Assembly: GCA_021300015.1 (NCBI GenBank) | Contig: JAJTFB010000024.1 | Coordinates: 1-54,390, forward strand | Direction of reading: 5' to 3' | DNA: 54,390 bases | Source: Pirellula sp. | GTDB lineage: Bacteria; Planctomycetota; Planctomycetia; Pirellulales; Pirellulaceae | Shown: positions 46,801 to 54,342 of the stretch, piece by piece | How positions within the stretch are numbered: the first letter of the stretch is position 1 | Layout of the letters: every line of letters starts with the position of its first letter | Made by a program: the position numbers and the translations under genes | The notes under the pieces: model-generated | Told to the model about the DNA's origin: nothing | What the model saw: only the letters and a program-made list of their open reading frames with translations | Databases searched by the model: none

Positions 46801-47333
46801 TGTCGATGCAAGAGACCATCACCAGCGCCCTGTACCCGAAAGTCTTCGACGAATACCTAACCCACCTCCAAACCTACGGCGATGTCTCCCTGCTGCCGAC
46901 CCCTATCTTCTTTTACGGCCCTTGCATCGGTGAAGAATTCTCCGTCGATATCGAACCTGGAAAACGACTGATCATCAAGTTCCTTGCCGTCGGTGAACCT
47001 CGCCCAGACGGCGTACGAACCGTCTTCTTCGAACTCAACGGACAACCGCGCGAAGTCGAAGTCGTCGACAAATCGATCGAAACCAAAGCCGCAAAACGAA
47101 TCAAAGCCGATCCGGCCGACCCAACCCACGTAGCCGCCGCCATGCCAGGAATGGTCATCGGCGTGGTCATCACCCCAGGTGCCCATGTCTCCAAAGGCCA
47201 AAAACTCCTGTCCCTCGAAGCGATGAAAATGGAAACCGTCATCAACGCAGAACGCGACGGCCAAATCGCACAACTGCTCGTCGACTCCGGAAGCCAAGTC
47301 GAAGCCGGCGATCTGCTGCTGGTTCTAAAATAA
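43890..47333 (+). CDS. pyc: pyruvate carboxylase
   Basis: An 1147-residue single-chain enzyme of usual length. The biotin carboxylase part (about 1-460) has ILAANRSEIAIRIFRSAHEL, HPGYGFLSENAEFAR, the ATP-grasp loop KASKGGGGRGMRVVE, and EVNPRIQVEHTVTEEVTG. The carboxyltransferase part (about 530-1000) has LLTDTTMRDAHQSLLATRVR, FRVFDALNWAENMRVAI, IKDMAGLCKPAAAKVL and FHTHDTAGIQASSIL. The C-terminal carrier domain has LEAMKMETV with the biotinylated Lys1113. It makes oxaloacetate from pyruvate and bicarbonate, replenishing the citric-acid cycle, in the cytoplasm. The TIM-barrel type fits pyruvate rather than acetyl-CoA or propionyl-CoA. It lies 111 bases after the SDR gene. Confidence 0.95.
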   Translation: MLPIRRILAANRSEIAIRIFRSAHELGIRTVAIYSHEDRFALHRFKADEAYPIGKPGEPIRSYLDIPAIVELCLENKIDAVHPGYGFLSENAEFARALRNAGIMFIGPSNEALELLGDKVAAREIAKQVGVPILEGSAAAVRSLDEATQTARKMKFPIMLKASKGGGGRGMRVVESEDQLASNLEQAQREAKNAFGSDEVFLEKLVGRARHLEVQVLGDQHGNVIHLHERDCSVQRRHQKVVEIAPAPNLSKSVAAELHEAALAIARKVNYHCAGTVEFLLDTESNKFYFIEVNPRIQVEHTVTEEVTGIDLIRSQILVSCGYRLGDESQGLPNQKEIQVVGSAIQCRVTTEDPTNQFRPDYGRITHYRSAGGLGVRLDAGSAFSGAVVNPFYDSLLVKVTTRGRNLTEAARRMERSLQEFRIRGVKTNIPFLISLIRHPTFQAGDATTRMIDKTPELFELTKRRDRATRLLSFIADTIVNGNKLVEKTNAKIRREPALAPKPSPLVNIPEGYRQKFLKLQAGPFCQSIRNSKELLLTDTTMRDAHQSLLATRVRTFDMLKIADAYAKLTPELFSMEMWGGATFDTSMRFLKESPWQRLADLRERIPNILFQMLLRASNAVGYTNYPDNVVRTFVHEAAQAGIDIFRVFDALNWAENMRVAIDAVVESGMICQAAICYTGDILNPNRQKYSLKYYVELAKQLEKMGAHMLAIKDMAGLCKPAAAKVLVAELKQHVGIPIHFHTHDTAGIQASSILNAAEQGLEVADGALASMSGGTSQVNLNTLVEALRYSPRESKLNTDALTALSEYWKEVRQFYTPFEGESLVAGGDLYQHEMPGGQYTNLFQQAKALGLANRWDHVCKMYADANQLLGDIVKVTPTSKAVGDLALFMVANNLNVADITSQTRELSFPASVLDLVGGMMGQPPGGFPENVKHAILRNNPEVKKRPGEILPDHDLDATASELQNKFARTVSMQETITSALYPKVFDEYLTHLQTYGDVSLLPTPIFFYGPCIGEEFSVDIEPGKRLIIKFLAVGEPRPDGVRTVFFELNGQPREVEVVDKSIETKAAKRIKADPADPTHVAAAMPGMVIGVVITPGAHVSKGQKLLSLEAMKMETVINAERDGQIAQLLVDSGSQVEAGDLLLVLK

Positions 47334-47783
47334 ATCCGACCGCCGTCCTCAAAGAGTTTATCTCCTCCGAACACCTGCCTTCGTTGCACCGCATGGTTCG
47401 GGCTTCTTCTCGTACTCAGCATCGCGATAGAAACGCGGCTCCCCCTCGCCCGCTGGCAGGAACAGGGGGTTGGGGGGTGAGGGTGGTGACCGCGCGTAAG
47501 GCTCTTTAGGAGAAATAAACGCAAAGACGCAAGGCCGCAAAGACGCAGGGGAAGATCCCGGCATTGGTAGTGGATCTCCCGCAGAGATCCCGGCTGTTTC
47601 GGTAGTGGATCTCCCGCAGAGATCCCGGCTGTTTCGGTAGTGGATCACAGTGGCTGCTTCATCGAAGGCACTGTCGTCACAGTATCAAGTCTCCCTGGCC
47701 AATCCACTTCAATGCATTCTCTCTGGTCGTATCCGAGTTGGCTCGACGAGCCGTCCCAGGAAACACCATGGCTTGCGCCTTAG
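47334..47783. other. repeat-rich noncoding region after pyruvate carboxylase
   Basis: No gene is supported. It contains a G-rich block with repeated GGG around 47460-47480, a repeat of the type CGCAAAGACGCAAGGCCG at about 47520-47547, and the 35-bp tandem repeat listed next. These look like intergenic repeat families and mark the left edge of the variable part of the window. Confidence 0.6.
47566..47645. repeat. 35-bp tandem repeat containing a palindrome
   Basis: Units start at 47566 and 47601, with a partial third at 47636. Each full unit holds GGATCTC / GAGATCC around a 5-base centre, a perfect 7-bp inverted repeat able to form a hairpin in RNA or DNA. A diverged part-unit precedes the array at about 47553. 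Confidence 0.85.
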
Positions 47784-48631
47784 CGTTACGCATCGGTAGC
47801 GACGCGCACGGAGCTTCAAGTCCCCATCGAATCGGTGCCGATCGGAGCGCGCGTTCCGCCCAAGAACCCCAACCGCTCCGAAGTCGACCCGCAACCTGAG
47901 CCCGACCAAGCCACTTGGGCCAAGTTATCCATCACCGTCGAGCGTAGCGACGGCGGCATTGTCGACGCCGAGATCATTCGGCCACGCTCGTGGATTCTAC
48001 GTAACGGCGTCTGCGCAGGGCGCATGCTACCGTTCAATCTTCCTGAGCTTGAAGTCTCTGGGTTAGCTTTAGTCACTTGCGTCGACGACTGCCCGCCGAT
48101 CGCCGACGGCGAAGGCTCCGTGGTGACCGCACGGTTTGTCACCGTAAGATGGGTCTGTGACCCGTCCGTGAAATCGCGGCAATCGAAATGCACGGGTCGC
48201 AGACCCATGCTACTGTGGCCTAGTCGGCTTAGCTTTAGTTACTTCACGACGACTGCCCACCGATCTCGAGGAATGGGTGCCCCTTGCTGAGCTAGCCCAA
48301 GGTGAAACCTTGCAAGGACTAGATGGTCTTGCGGTCGTTCTGAGCGTATCCCTTTCGCGAGTCTCCCAGCCGGTCTACAATATCGAAGTCCACGGCGAGC
48401 ACGTCTACCAAGTCGGCGAGCTGGGATGCAAGCCAATTCGTTGGCAAGCAAGCGATAGTGTCGGCTCATCTTCCGGCGGGAAGATTCACGGCATTGGTCG
48501 TAGATGGACAAGTTTATGTCGCTAGGATGCATAACGTTGCGTGGGAGCTTGCAGGCCGGAAAGGCGTAGAGCAGTTCTACGGGTTCTGTGAGATCGATGC
48601 ACTTGGGAAAGTAGTCAGGTTGTTCAAATGA
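47784..48631 (+). pseudogene. HINT-domain polymorphic toxin remnant, three frames
   Basis: Three consecutive frames together read as the end of one large toxin. Frame 1 (47784 to about 48170) gives RTELQVPIESVPIGARVPPK, then SITVERSDGGIVDAEI and PFNLPELEVSGLALVT. Frame 2 (about 48250-48484) gives EEWVPLAELAQGETLQGLDG and QPVYNIEVHGEHVYQVGELG, the end of a HINT/intein-like pretoxin domain. Frame 3 (48485-48631) gives FTALVVDGQVYVARMHNVAW to the stop, probably the toxin tip. From memory of planctomycete proteins these segments belong in this order. The stop (48629-48631) overlaps the ATG of the next gene (48628), as in toxin-immunity pairs. The gene is broken, and a palindrome sits in it at 48149-48208. 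Confidence 0.7.
48149..48208. repeat. inverted repeat inside the toxin remnant
   Basis: Arms at 48149-48165 (ATGGGTCTGTGACCCGT) and 48192-48208 match in 16 of 17 positions when inverted, around a 26-base centre. It interrupts the HINT coding sequence and could be a small mobile or hairpin-forming element. Confidence 0.8.
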
Positions 48632-49071
48632 CCGTCGAAGTCTTCGACCTTACGAAGTTCCAGTCGATGAATGGAACGCCTTTGGATGAGTACGCTTCAC
48701 GAATGCTTGCTCAGGGTTCCGAGATTTTGAGTGGTGTTGACTATGACGAGATCGCTTCATTGCTACGGCACGCAGACGAATACCATTCTGTTTACCTGCT
48801 AGAGCTCTGCGCGAAACTCGATCCGAATCGAGTTGCGGCAATAGCGGCACCATACTTAAGCTCGCGAATTGCGTCCTTGTGCTGTACTGCTTCAAGGATA
48901 CTCGGTACTTTGGAGCCGCAAGGGATTTCAGCCGAAGTGCGGCTTGTTATAGAGGAATGCCCTGTAATAGATCTTTATTGGGACGATCCAACAAGCGGTG
49001 AGTCCAGGCAAGTTGGAACAAACGAAGTGTTCATTTCGGACCTTCGGGAAAAGTTAGGAATCGCTTCTTGA
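48628..49071 (+). CDS. immunity-like protein next to toxin remnant
   Basis: A 147-residue cytoplasmic protein with no signal or membrane segment. It begins at the ATG that overlaps the stop of the toxin remnant (ATGA, 48628-48631), the spacing seen in translationally coupled toxin-immunity pairs. The sequence is mostly helical: YDEIASLLRHADEYHSVYLL, then LCAKLDPNRVAAIAAPYLSS and RIASLCCTASRILGTL, which has a HEAT-repeat feel. An acidic C-terminal part follows (VIEECPVIDLYWDD). I do not recognise a named immunity family. The immunity role is inferred only from position, size and acidity. Its reading frame is intact although the toxin is broken. Confidence 0.6.
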   Translation: MTVEVFDLTKFQSMNGTPLDEYASRMLAQGSEILSGVDYDEIASLLRHADEYHSVYLLELCAKLDPNRVAAIAAPYLSSRIASLCCTASRILGTLEPQGISAEVRLVIEECPVIDLYWDDPTSGESRQVGTNEVFISDLREKLGIAS

Positions 49072-49367
49072 AACCGCTGGGTAAGCGACGTTGCCGAAAT
49101 AGTGATACTTCAATGCCTCGCAGCTCTCTGGCGCTGCAAGACTTCTAGAAAAATGCTTTCGAGAACTCGACACGCCGCTTTGCGGCTAAAAGTAGATTAT
49201 AGAAAGTTGAGAGAAGAGAGCGTTCGATTTGCTGGCTAGCCTGCCTCATACCAGCCAACCGCGATTTGAATCAATTAGCGTTCATCAGCGTCCATTATCA
49301 AAGTCGATGGCGAGCATGTCTACCAATTTGAATCGAGTTTTCAAATTCTTCTGACGCAGACGGAAAA
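49072..49367. other. intergenic region with a second HINT remnant
   Basis: Mostly noncoding. At 49298-49330 one frame reads IKVDGEHVYQF, close to the IEVHGEHVYQV that ends the HINT domain upstream. A repeat-like run (GCGTTCATCAGCGTCCATT at 49280-49297) precedes it. Together they suggest a further decayed toxin cassette. The fragment is short, so the match may be partly chance. Confidence 0.5.
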
Positions 49368-49613
49368 TCACGGGCGGGAGTAACTCAACAACGAGCGAAC
49401 CACAAACTCCGCCACTGCCCGACTTGTCAGCGGATCGTCCCAAAAGGCGAGAAAAACTTCCGTTCCGGTAGCGTCGACGATGACCGTGTACCCAGCGGCA
49501 TTGGTACGAATATCCCAGGGCAACGGATGGATCACAGAGACTTCCTCCATTCCGATACGCTTGCCATTTCGAGCCTGTAGGGATTGAAGAATCTCAGTTG
49601 CGATATCGATCAT
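49368..49613 (-). CDS. small protein of unknown function
   Basis: An 81-residue protein from the ATG at 49613. The frame can extend to 49658, but that would run into the 59-bp repeat array, so the shorter start is preferred. It reads MIDIATEILQSLQARNGKRI, then VSVIHPLPWDIRTNAAGYTV, VIVDATGTEVFLAFWDDPLT and a helical end. It has no signal, membrane helix or known motif. Because it lies among toxin remnants it could be an orphan immunity or cargo gene, but this is weak. Coding potential is supported only by a clean, non-repetitive sequence. Confidence 0.4.
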   Translation of the reverse strand: MIDIATEILQSLQARNGKRIGMEEVSVIHPLPWDIRTNAAGYTVIVDATGTEVFLAFWDDPLTSRAVAEFVVRSLLSYSRP

Positions 49614-49645
49614 TAGCCGCCCACTGGGAAACCGCTCGTCGGGGA

Positions 49646-49995
49646 CCTGGCGCCGCACCGGGTGCTTAGCACCGATTTAGGCCCCCTGTTTGCTAGCTAT
49701 CCGGCCTGGCGCCGCACCGGGTGCCTGGCACTGATTTGGGCTCCCTGTTTGCTAGCTATCCGGCCTGGCGCCGTACCGGGTGCCTGGCACCGATTTAGGC
49801 CCCTGTTTGCTAGCATCCCTCCTGGCGCCGCACCGGGTGCTTAGCGCCGTACCGGGTGCCTGGCACCGATTTAGGCCCCCTGTTTGCTAGCTATCCGGCC
49901 TGGAGCCGCACCGGGTGCCTGGCACCGATTTGGGCCCCCTGTTTGCTAGCTATCCGGCCTGGAGCCGCACCGGGTGCCTGGCACCGATTTGGGCA
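49646..49995. repeat. 59-bp tandem repeat array, about six copies
   Basis: Copies begin with CCTGG(C/A)GCCG at 49646, 49705, 49764, 49821, 49899 and 49958. A junction near 49845 joins a 25-base partial copy to the next. Each unit contains GCACCGGGTGC followed by CTGGCACC or TTAGCACC, giving two alternative 5- to 6-bp hairpins that share the middle arm. The hairpins are mostly kept where bases vary. The period is not a multiple of three, so the open frames crossing it are not genes. It lacks the spacer variety of a CRISPR array. Confidence 0.9.
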
Positions 49996-50081
49996 CAGCC
50001 GAGAATTTCTCCCCTTGGAGCTGGATTGCTATCAATGGGATCGGGCTTGACGCCAGTGCCCCGAAATGCGATTCCTAACGT

Positions 50082-51957
50082 ATGGTTTTCTCTCGTACCC
50101 AAAGGATGGATCGGCGGAGGCGGATTGTCCGCGAGTCGGCGGCTAACTATGCCACCCCGACTGCCGACACGGCGCGCTCGGCAAGAAAAATCCGAAGGGA
50201 CCTACCAAGCCACCACGCTGCGATCCTCTCAGGAATCCAGACCCCCAACTACAGCCAAGACGTTCGCAGAACTTGCCAACTCCGCGTCGTTCAATGGATT
50301 CCCATGCGCTCGGGAGCTCTCGCAATCCTGATCGCTGCGGGTTGGGCTATCTGGTGCACTCTGCTTCTGTGCCACTATTTTTTCCATTCGAATGCCAACT
50401 CGGTCGGTCGCTCGCCAGTCCCCTTTTTGCAATTGCTCGACCTGCGAAGTCCCCACAGTATCGCCAATTGGATGACCTGCCAGTTGTGGTTCCTGACCGC
50501 ATTTGCTTCCTGGTTGGTCTACAGCATCCGACAGCACCGACTCGATGATTTCTCAGCCACCTACCGAATATGGTTCGTGATGATCGGACTATCGGTTTTC
50601 TCATGCTTCGATACGGCCACCTCAGCGATGTATCTGCTCGGCCAGTCGATCGATCCATGGACGAAACGCGAGATCGGATACGGTGGTTGGCCGTTGATCC
50701 TTGCGGCCTATGCATCCGTCGCCGCGTTGGTAGGGTTGCGATTGTCGACCGAAATACGGATTTCAAAAGCCGCGCTTAGCCTGTGGTTCGGCGGACTGCT
50801 CGCATGGGGAACTGCCGCGTTGCTCGGTACGGGACTGCTGAAAATCCAATGGGCCCCCGGAACCATCGATCTGATCGTCGGTGGCCTGTGGCTCGGTGGG
50901 GTCCTTGCGATCTTCCAGTCGGTCGGACTGGTCTTAAGGCAATGCTACTTGCAAGCCCAACGCCGATTCATCGAACGCGCCGTACTGACAAAATCGAAAT
51001 TCGATTGGGCCGATCCACCGATCGAAAAAGACGGCTCTGACAGTTCGAAAGATGCTCCATCGAACCACGATGACACCGCCGAAAAGAAATCTTGGCTCCC
51101 TTGGCGTCGCAATCGCAGCGAGGATCAAGAGGATGCAGAGGATCAGGACGACCAAGCCGCCAAAAAGAGTATCGATCCAGTCGAGCAAACGCCCAAAAAA
51201 CCGATGCGGCTTTTCGGACTCTTTCCTCATCGATCCGAACGCAACGAACAACTCGATGGCATTGAACCGGTTCGCATCGATGAACAAGTCCAGGCCGATG
51301 AAGGCTTGACCAAGAAACCGAGCTGGTTTGCTCGCCGGAAATCCGCCGACACACCAACACCGCCAAAGCAAGCGAAATCGACTCCAACAGCGAGCGACGA
51401 AACGGCCGATCCAAAATCGGCAGGGAAACCGAAACGCGCTTGGTTGGGTGCCTTGGCTCGCAAAACAAACACAAGCACCGATACAACCACAAACACAACC
51501 AACGACACTCCGGTGCAAGCAAAGCAAACTCAAGAAGCCTCCGAAGAGACAGCCGTCAAGAAAAGTTGGTTCTCGCTAGGTAGGAAACAACAACCGACCA
51601 ACAGCGATTCCCAAGCGACTCCATCCAAGTCGACTGCTCCAAGCAAAGCTCACCAAGAGGCTCTTTGGTTGGATGGATGGATTGAGATTCAAACCCCCGA
51701 AAGATGCAGGAGCTTCGCAAGACACCAAATCCACCTCTGGCTCCACGCCGAGTCCTGCTGCTTCCAAGCCCAGCAATCCCTCTGCATCGGGTGCCTCAGC
51801 CGCGAGTCCCTCCTCTAACGACACAAACAAATCGCAGCCGGTGCCCAACGAATATGAAGAAGAGGGATCCGACGAAGACTACAACGACTATCGGAATCTA
51901 AGCAAATCCGAACGCAAGAAAATGCGAAGGCAGCAAAACGATCGCGGAGCGGCCTAG
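50082..51957 (+). pseudogene. six-helix membrane protein with repeated basic/aromatic tail motif, frameshifted
   Basis: The main frame (50082-51818) gives a cytoplasmic N-terminus, including VRRTCQLRVVQWIPMRSG, then six membrane segments at about 78-300 (for example ALAILIAAGWAIWCTLLLCH and IVGGLWLGGVLAIFQSVGLV). A long charged tail repeats a motif of the type KKSWLPWRRNRS, KKPSWFARRKSAD, KRAWLGALARKT and KKSWFSLGRKQQ. The natural C-terminus lies in another frame (LDGLRFKPPKDAGA to NLSKSERKKMRRQQNDRGAA, stop at 51957). The change comes from a 4-base duplication in GGATGGATGG at 51671-51680; without it one protein of 623 residues is restored and a further tail motif completed. I know it only as a conserved planctomycete membrane protein of unknown role. 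Confidence 0.8.
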
Positions 51958-52018
51958 AAAGCTGAGATTTCATGTTTTTTAAGCTTTCCTCGCAAGGGTC
52001 CATCCCCTATAGTTTTGT

Positions 52019-52043
52019 CGTGCGAGTTGGAAAAACTCGCACG
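52019..52043 (+). terminator. hairpin, possible transcription terminator
   Basis: CGTGCGAGTT and AACTCGCACG form a perfect 10-bp stem around GGAAA, 62 bases after the stop of the membrane-protein frame. No T-run follows, so it is terminator-like rather than a canonical intrinsic terminator. Confidence 0.5.
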
Positions 52044-52357
52044 CTTGCCTCCGATCGTTTTTCCGGCTGAGGGACCATAATTATGCGTTGGCCCGAATCG
52101 TACCAGCGAGTGCAGTAGCACGCTTGATTCGCGTCAGTCTCGCAGCGGCTCCGTGTCGTGCCGCAAACGGTCGGAGGATTTTCTTTTTCTAGACCGACTT
52201 CTTGTCGTCGCCTCGCAAATAACACCGCCCGCCTAGGTGCTCTCGCGACCTGCTCTGAAAGGCACGACCACAGAGCTCTTGGCCCACCCCCGGCTTTCCC
52301 TCTCGGCCCCTTCTTCTACTTCCTTCTTTTCCCTCTTCTTCCTCCTCTGCCCTCTCT

Positions 52358-52382
52358 CTTCTCTGTGCTCTTCGTGTCTCTG
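52358..52382. repeat. pyrimidine-rich intergenic element, interrupted by the intron
   Basis: The left half reads CTTCTCTGTGCTC and TTCGTGTCTCTG up to 52382. The right half resumes at 54386 with TGTTT. Joined, it matches the intact copy at 34160-34189, which ends CCTCTGTGTTTC. This fixes the intron boundaries. Confidence 0.75.
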
Positions 52383-52814
52383 GTGCGCCAGTAAGCCTGG
52401 CTGTTCTTGTTAGTTGAAAGGTACTAACCATGGTAAGTGCTCGTTCGCCGTGTAGTCAACCAAGCAGTTTGCCGGAGCAATCCGCAAGCTGAAGCCTTGG
52501 AAGATGACGACGTCAGCCGTAACGCAAGTGAACTCGATTCGGCCTCGTTACACAAGTAGGAGTGGCCAAGCTGCCAGAGATGCTGAAGCCAACACGGATT
52601 GCGAAGCAACGAGCAATTGCTGCAATCTGGCTCCTCGGGGTGACTGGAGACAGCGGGCGTCAATAGAACAGTCTAGGTACCTGGGATCCCCACAAGGCGG
52701 TCGCCTCGGCAGAGCATGCCGAAGTGACGACGAATCAGCGAAATCAATAACGCTCGATTCGGCTGACTGGGAGTCGGAGAGGGGAATAGGAGCTGGGAAG
52801 CCGAGTAACTTCGG

Positions 52815-54263
52815 TTGAGCAAAGTCCCCTCAGCTTTGACACGCATGTCCGCTTACGCAAGGAGAACCCGCTTGGTTGAAAAACCCACTACGGAAGACCC
52901 GAACAGTTCAACAACTCCTGAACCAAACGCACCGATCGAAGCATCAACGTGGTTGGCGATCAAGAGTAAAGTCAAGCTGCCGGAGAAAGTTGCCGAACTG
53001 CGGCGGAAGCTATATCAGAAGGCCAAACAAGAACCGAAGTTTCGATTCTACGCTCTGTACGACCGCATCTATCGACGCGACGTACTGACGGCGGCTTGGT
53101 GGATCGTCTTGGCGAAGGACAAATCACCGGGTATCGACGGTGTGACCTGTAGGGACATCCTGGATGCCCCTGGGGGAGCAGCGAAGTATCTGGATGATCT
53201 CCATGAGCTACTCAAGACGAAAACCTACCGAGCGGATCGTGTCATGCGAGCATACATCGAGAAGCCAGACGGACGATTGCGTCCGCTGGGTATCCCGACG
53301 ATGCGAGACCGAATTGTGCAGACGGCAACCCTTCTAGTATTGGAAGCCATCTTCGAAGCCGATTTCCTCGAAACATCGTACGGATTCCGTCCGGAACGAC
53401 GAGCTGAGGATGCTTTGAAAGCGATTCGCGGACACCTCGATCAAGGATATCGCGAAGTATACGATGCTGACTTGAAAGGCTATTTCGATACGATTCCACA
53501 CGATCAACTGAAGCTTGCCCTCAAGATGCGAATCACCGATCGTTCGGTGCTTGCGCTGATCGAGATGTGGCTCAAGTGTGAAGTTGTGGACACGGACAAG
53601 AATGGTAAGAAGGTCACGTCTCGATCCGACAAAGGTGCACCTCAAGGAGGCGTCATTTCGCCTCTATTGTCTAACGTGTACCTACATTGGTTCGAGCGAG
53701 CCTTCCACGGCCCGAACGGCCCTGCGACTTGGGCCAAGGCCAAGATCGTCCGCTATGCGGATGATTTTGTGATCCTGGCACGGTACCAAGGAACCCAGCT
53801 ACAACGCTGGATCGAGCAGACGCTTGAGGGACGCTTTCGACTCACGATCAATCGAGACAAAACCAAAATCGTGAAGCTCAATGACATCGGCAGCACCCTG
53901 GACTTTCTAGGGTATACCTTCCGATACGATCGAGACCTGAAGGGACGCACGCATCGATACCTGAACATCGTTCCAAGCCGCAAGGCTTTGGCGAAGGCCA
54001 GAGACGCGATCCGCGACCTGACTGGTCCAAGTCAGTGCTTTAAGCCTACGTCGGTTATGATCAGTGAAATCAATCGCTGGTCGACCGGCTGGGTAAACTA
54101 CTTTGGTTACGGATATCCGCGCGTAGCGTTCCGAGCGATCCACAGTTACATCGTGGAGCGTCTGACGAACCACCTACAGCGTCGAAGTCAGCGAGCCTAC
54201 CGCCCACCGGAAGGTAAAACGTTCTATGCTCACGTCCACGACCTAGGTCTGAAACGTTTATGA
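52815..54263 (+). CDS. ltrA: group II intron reverse transcriptase/maturase
   Basis: A 482-residue intron-encoded protein. The TTG at 52815 gives the longest frame; an ATG ten codons in (52845) is an alternative start. RT domains are in order: WIVLAKDKSPGIDGVTC (about 96-112), KPDGRLRPLGIPTMRDRIVQ (about 154-173), SYGFRPERRAEDALKAIR, DADLKGYFDTIPHD, GAPQGGVISPLLSNVYLHWF, and the catalytic RYADDFVIL with YADD at about 314-317. The maturase (X) part includes CFKPTSVMISEINRWSTGWV and NHLQRRSQRAYRPPEGKT. No HNH endonuclease domain follows, so it lacks the En module. It helps fold and spread the intron, and lies within the intron in the domain IV position. Its frame is intact, so mobility is possible. 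Confidence 0.93.
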   Translation: MSKVPSALTRMSAYARRTRLVEKPTTEDPNSSTTPEPNAPIEASTWLAIKSKVKLPEKVAELRRKLYQKAKQEPKFRFYALYDRIYRRDVLTAAWWIVLAKDKSPGIDGVTCRDILDAPGGAAKYLDDLHELLKTKTYRADRVMRAYIEKPDGRLRPLGIPTMRDRIVQTATLLVLEAIFEADFLETSYGFRPERRAEDALKAIRGHLDQGYREVYDADLKGYFDTIPHDQLKLALKMRITDRSVLALIEMWLKCEVVDTDKNGKKVTSRSDKGAPQGGVISPLLSNVYLHWFERAFHGPNGPATWAKAKIVRYADDFVILARYQGTQLQRWIEQTLEGRFRLTINRDKTKIVKLNDIGSTLDFLGYTFRYDRDLKGRTHRYLNIVPSRKALAKARDAIRDLTGPSQCFKPTSVMISEINRWSTGWVNYFGYGYPRVAFRAIHSYIVERLTNHLQRRSQRAYRPPEGKTFYAHVHDLGLKRL

Positions 54264-54308
54264 ACGCCCGCAACTTCGTTGATTACACCTCTGAGAGAAG
54301 TCACTGCG

Positions 54309-54342
54309 AAAGCCGTATGCGGGAAATCTGCACGTACGGTTT
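54309..54342 (+). ncRNA. group II intron domain V
   Basis: A 34-base hairpin, AAAGCCGTATGCGG, a GAAA tetraloop, then TCTGCACGTACGGTTT. It has the conserved AGCCGTATGCGG / CGTACGGTT halves and an internal bulge. This is the catalytic core of the ribozyme and a precise landmark for the intron. Confidence 0.9.

Larger units (their letters stand above)
51958..52382. other. intergenic region before the group II intron
   Basis: No gene is recognised. It holds the terminator-like hairpin at 52019-52043 and, from about 52310, a pyrimidine-rich stretch ending in the interrupted CTCTGTG element that the intron entered. Confidence 0.6.

Noticed and set aside
47816-48208. Minus-strand open frame as a separate gene
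   Set aside because: The opposite strand encodes recognisable HINT toxin segments, and the minus peptide has no such signature.
49646-49995. CRISPR array
   Set aside because: The 59-bp copies follow each other with no unique spacers, and no cas gene is present.
49662-50050. Small plus-strand genes within the 59-bp array
   Set aside because: Their peptides (LGPLFASYPAW repeated) simply translate the repeat, and the period is not a multiple of three.
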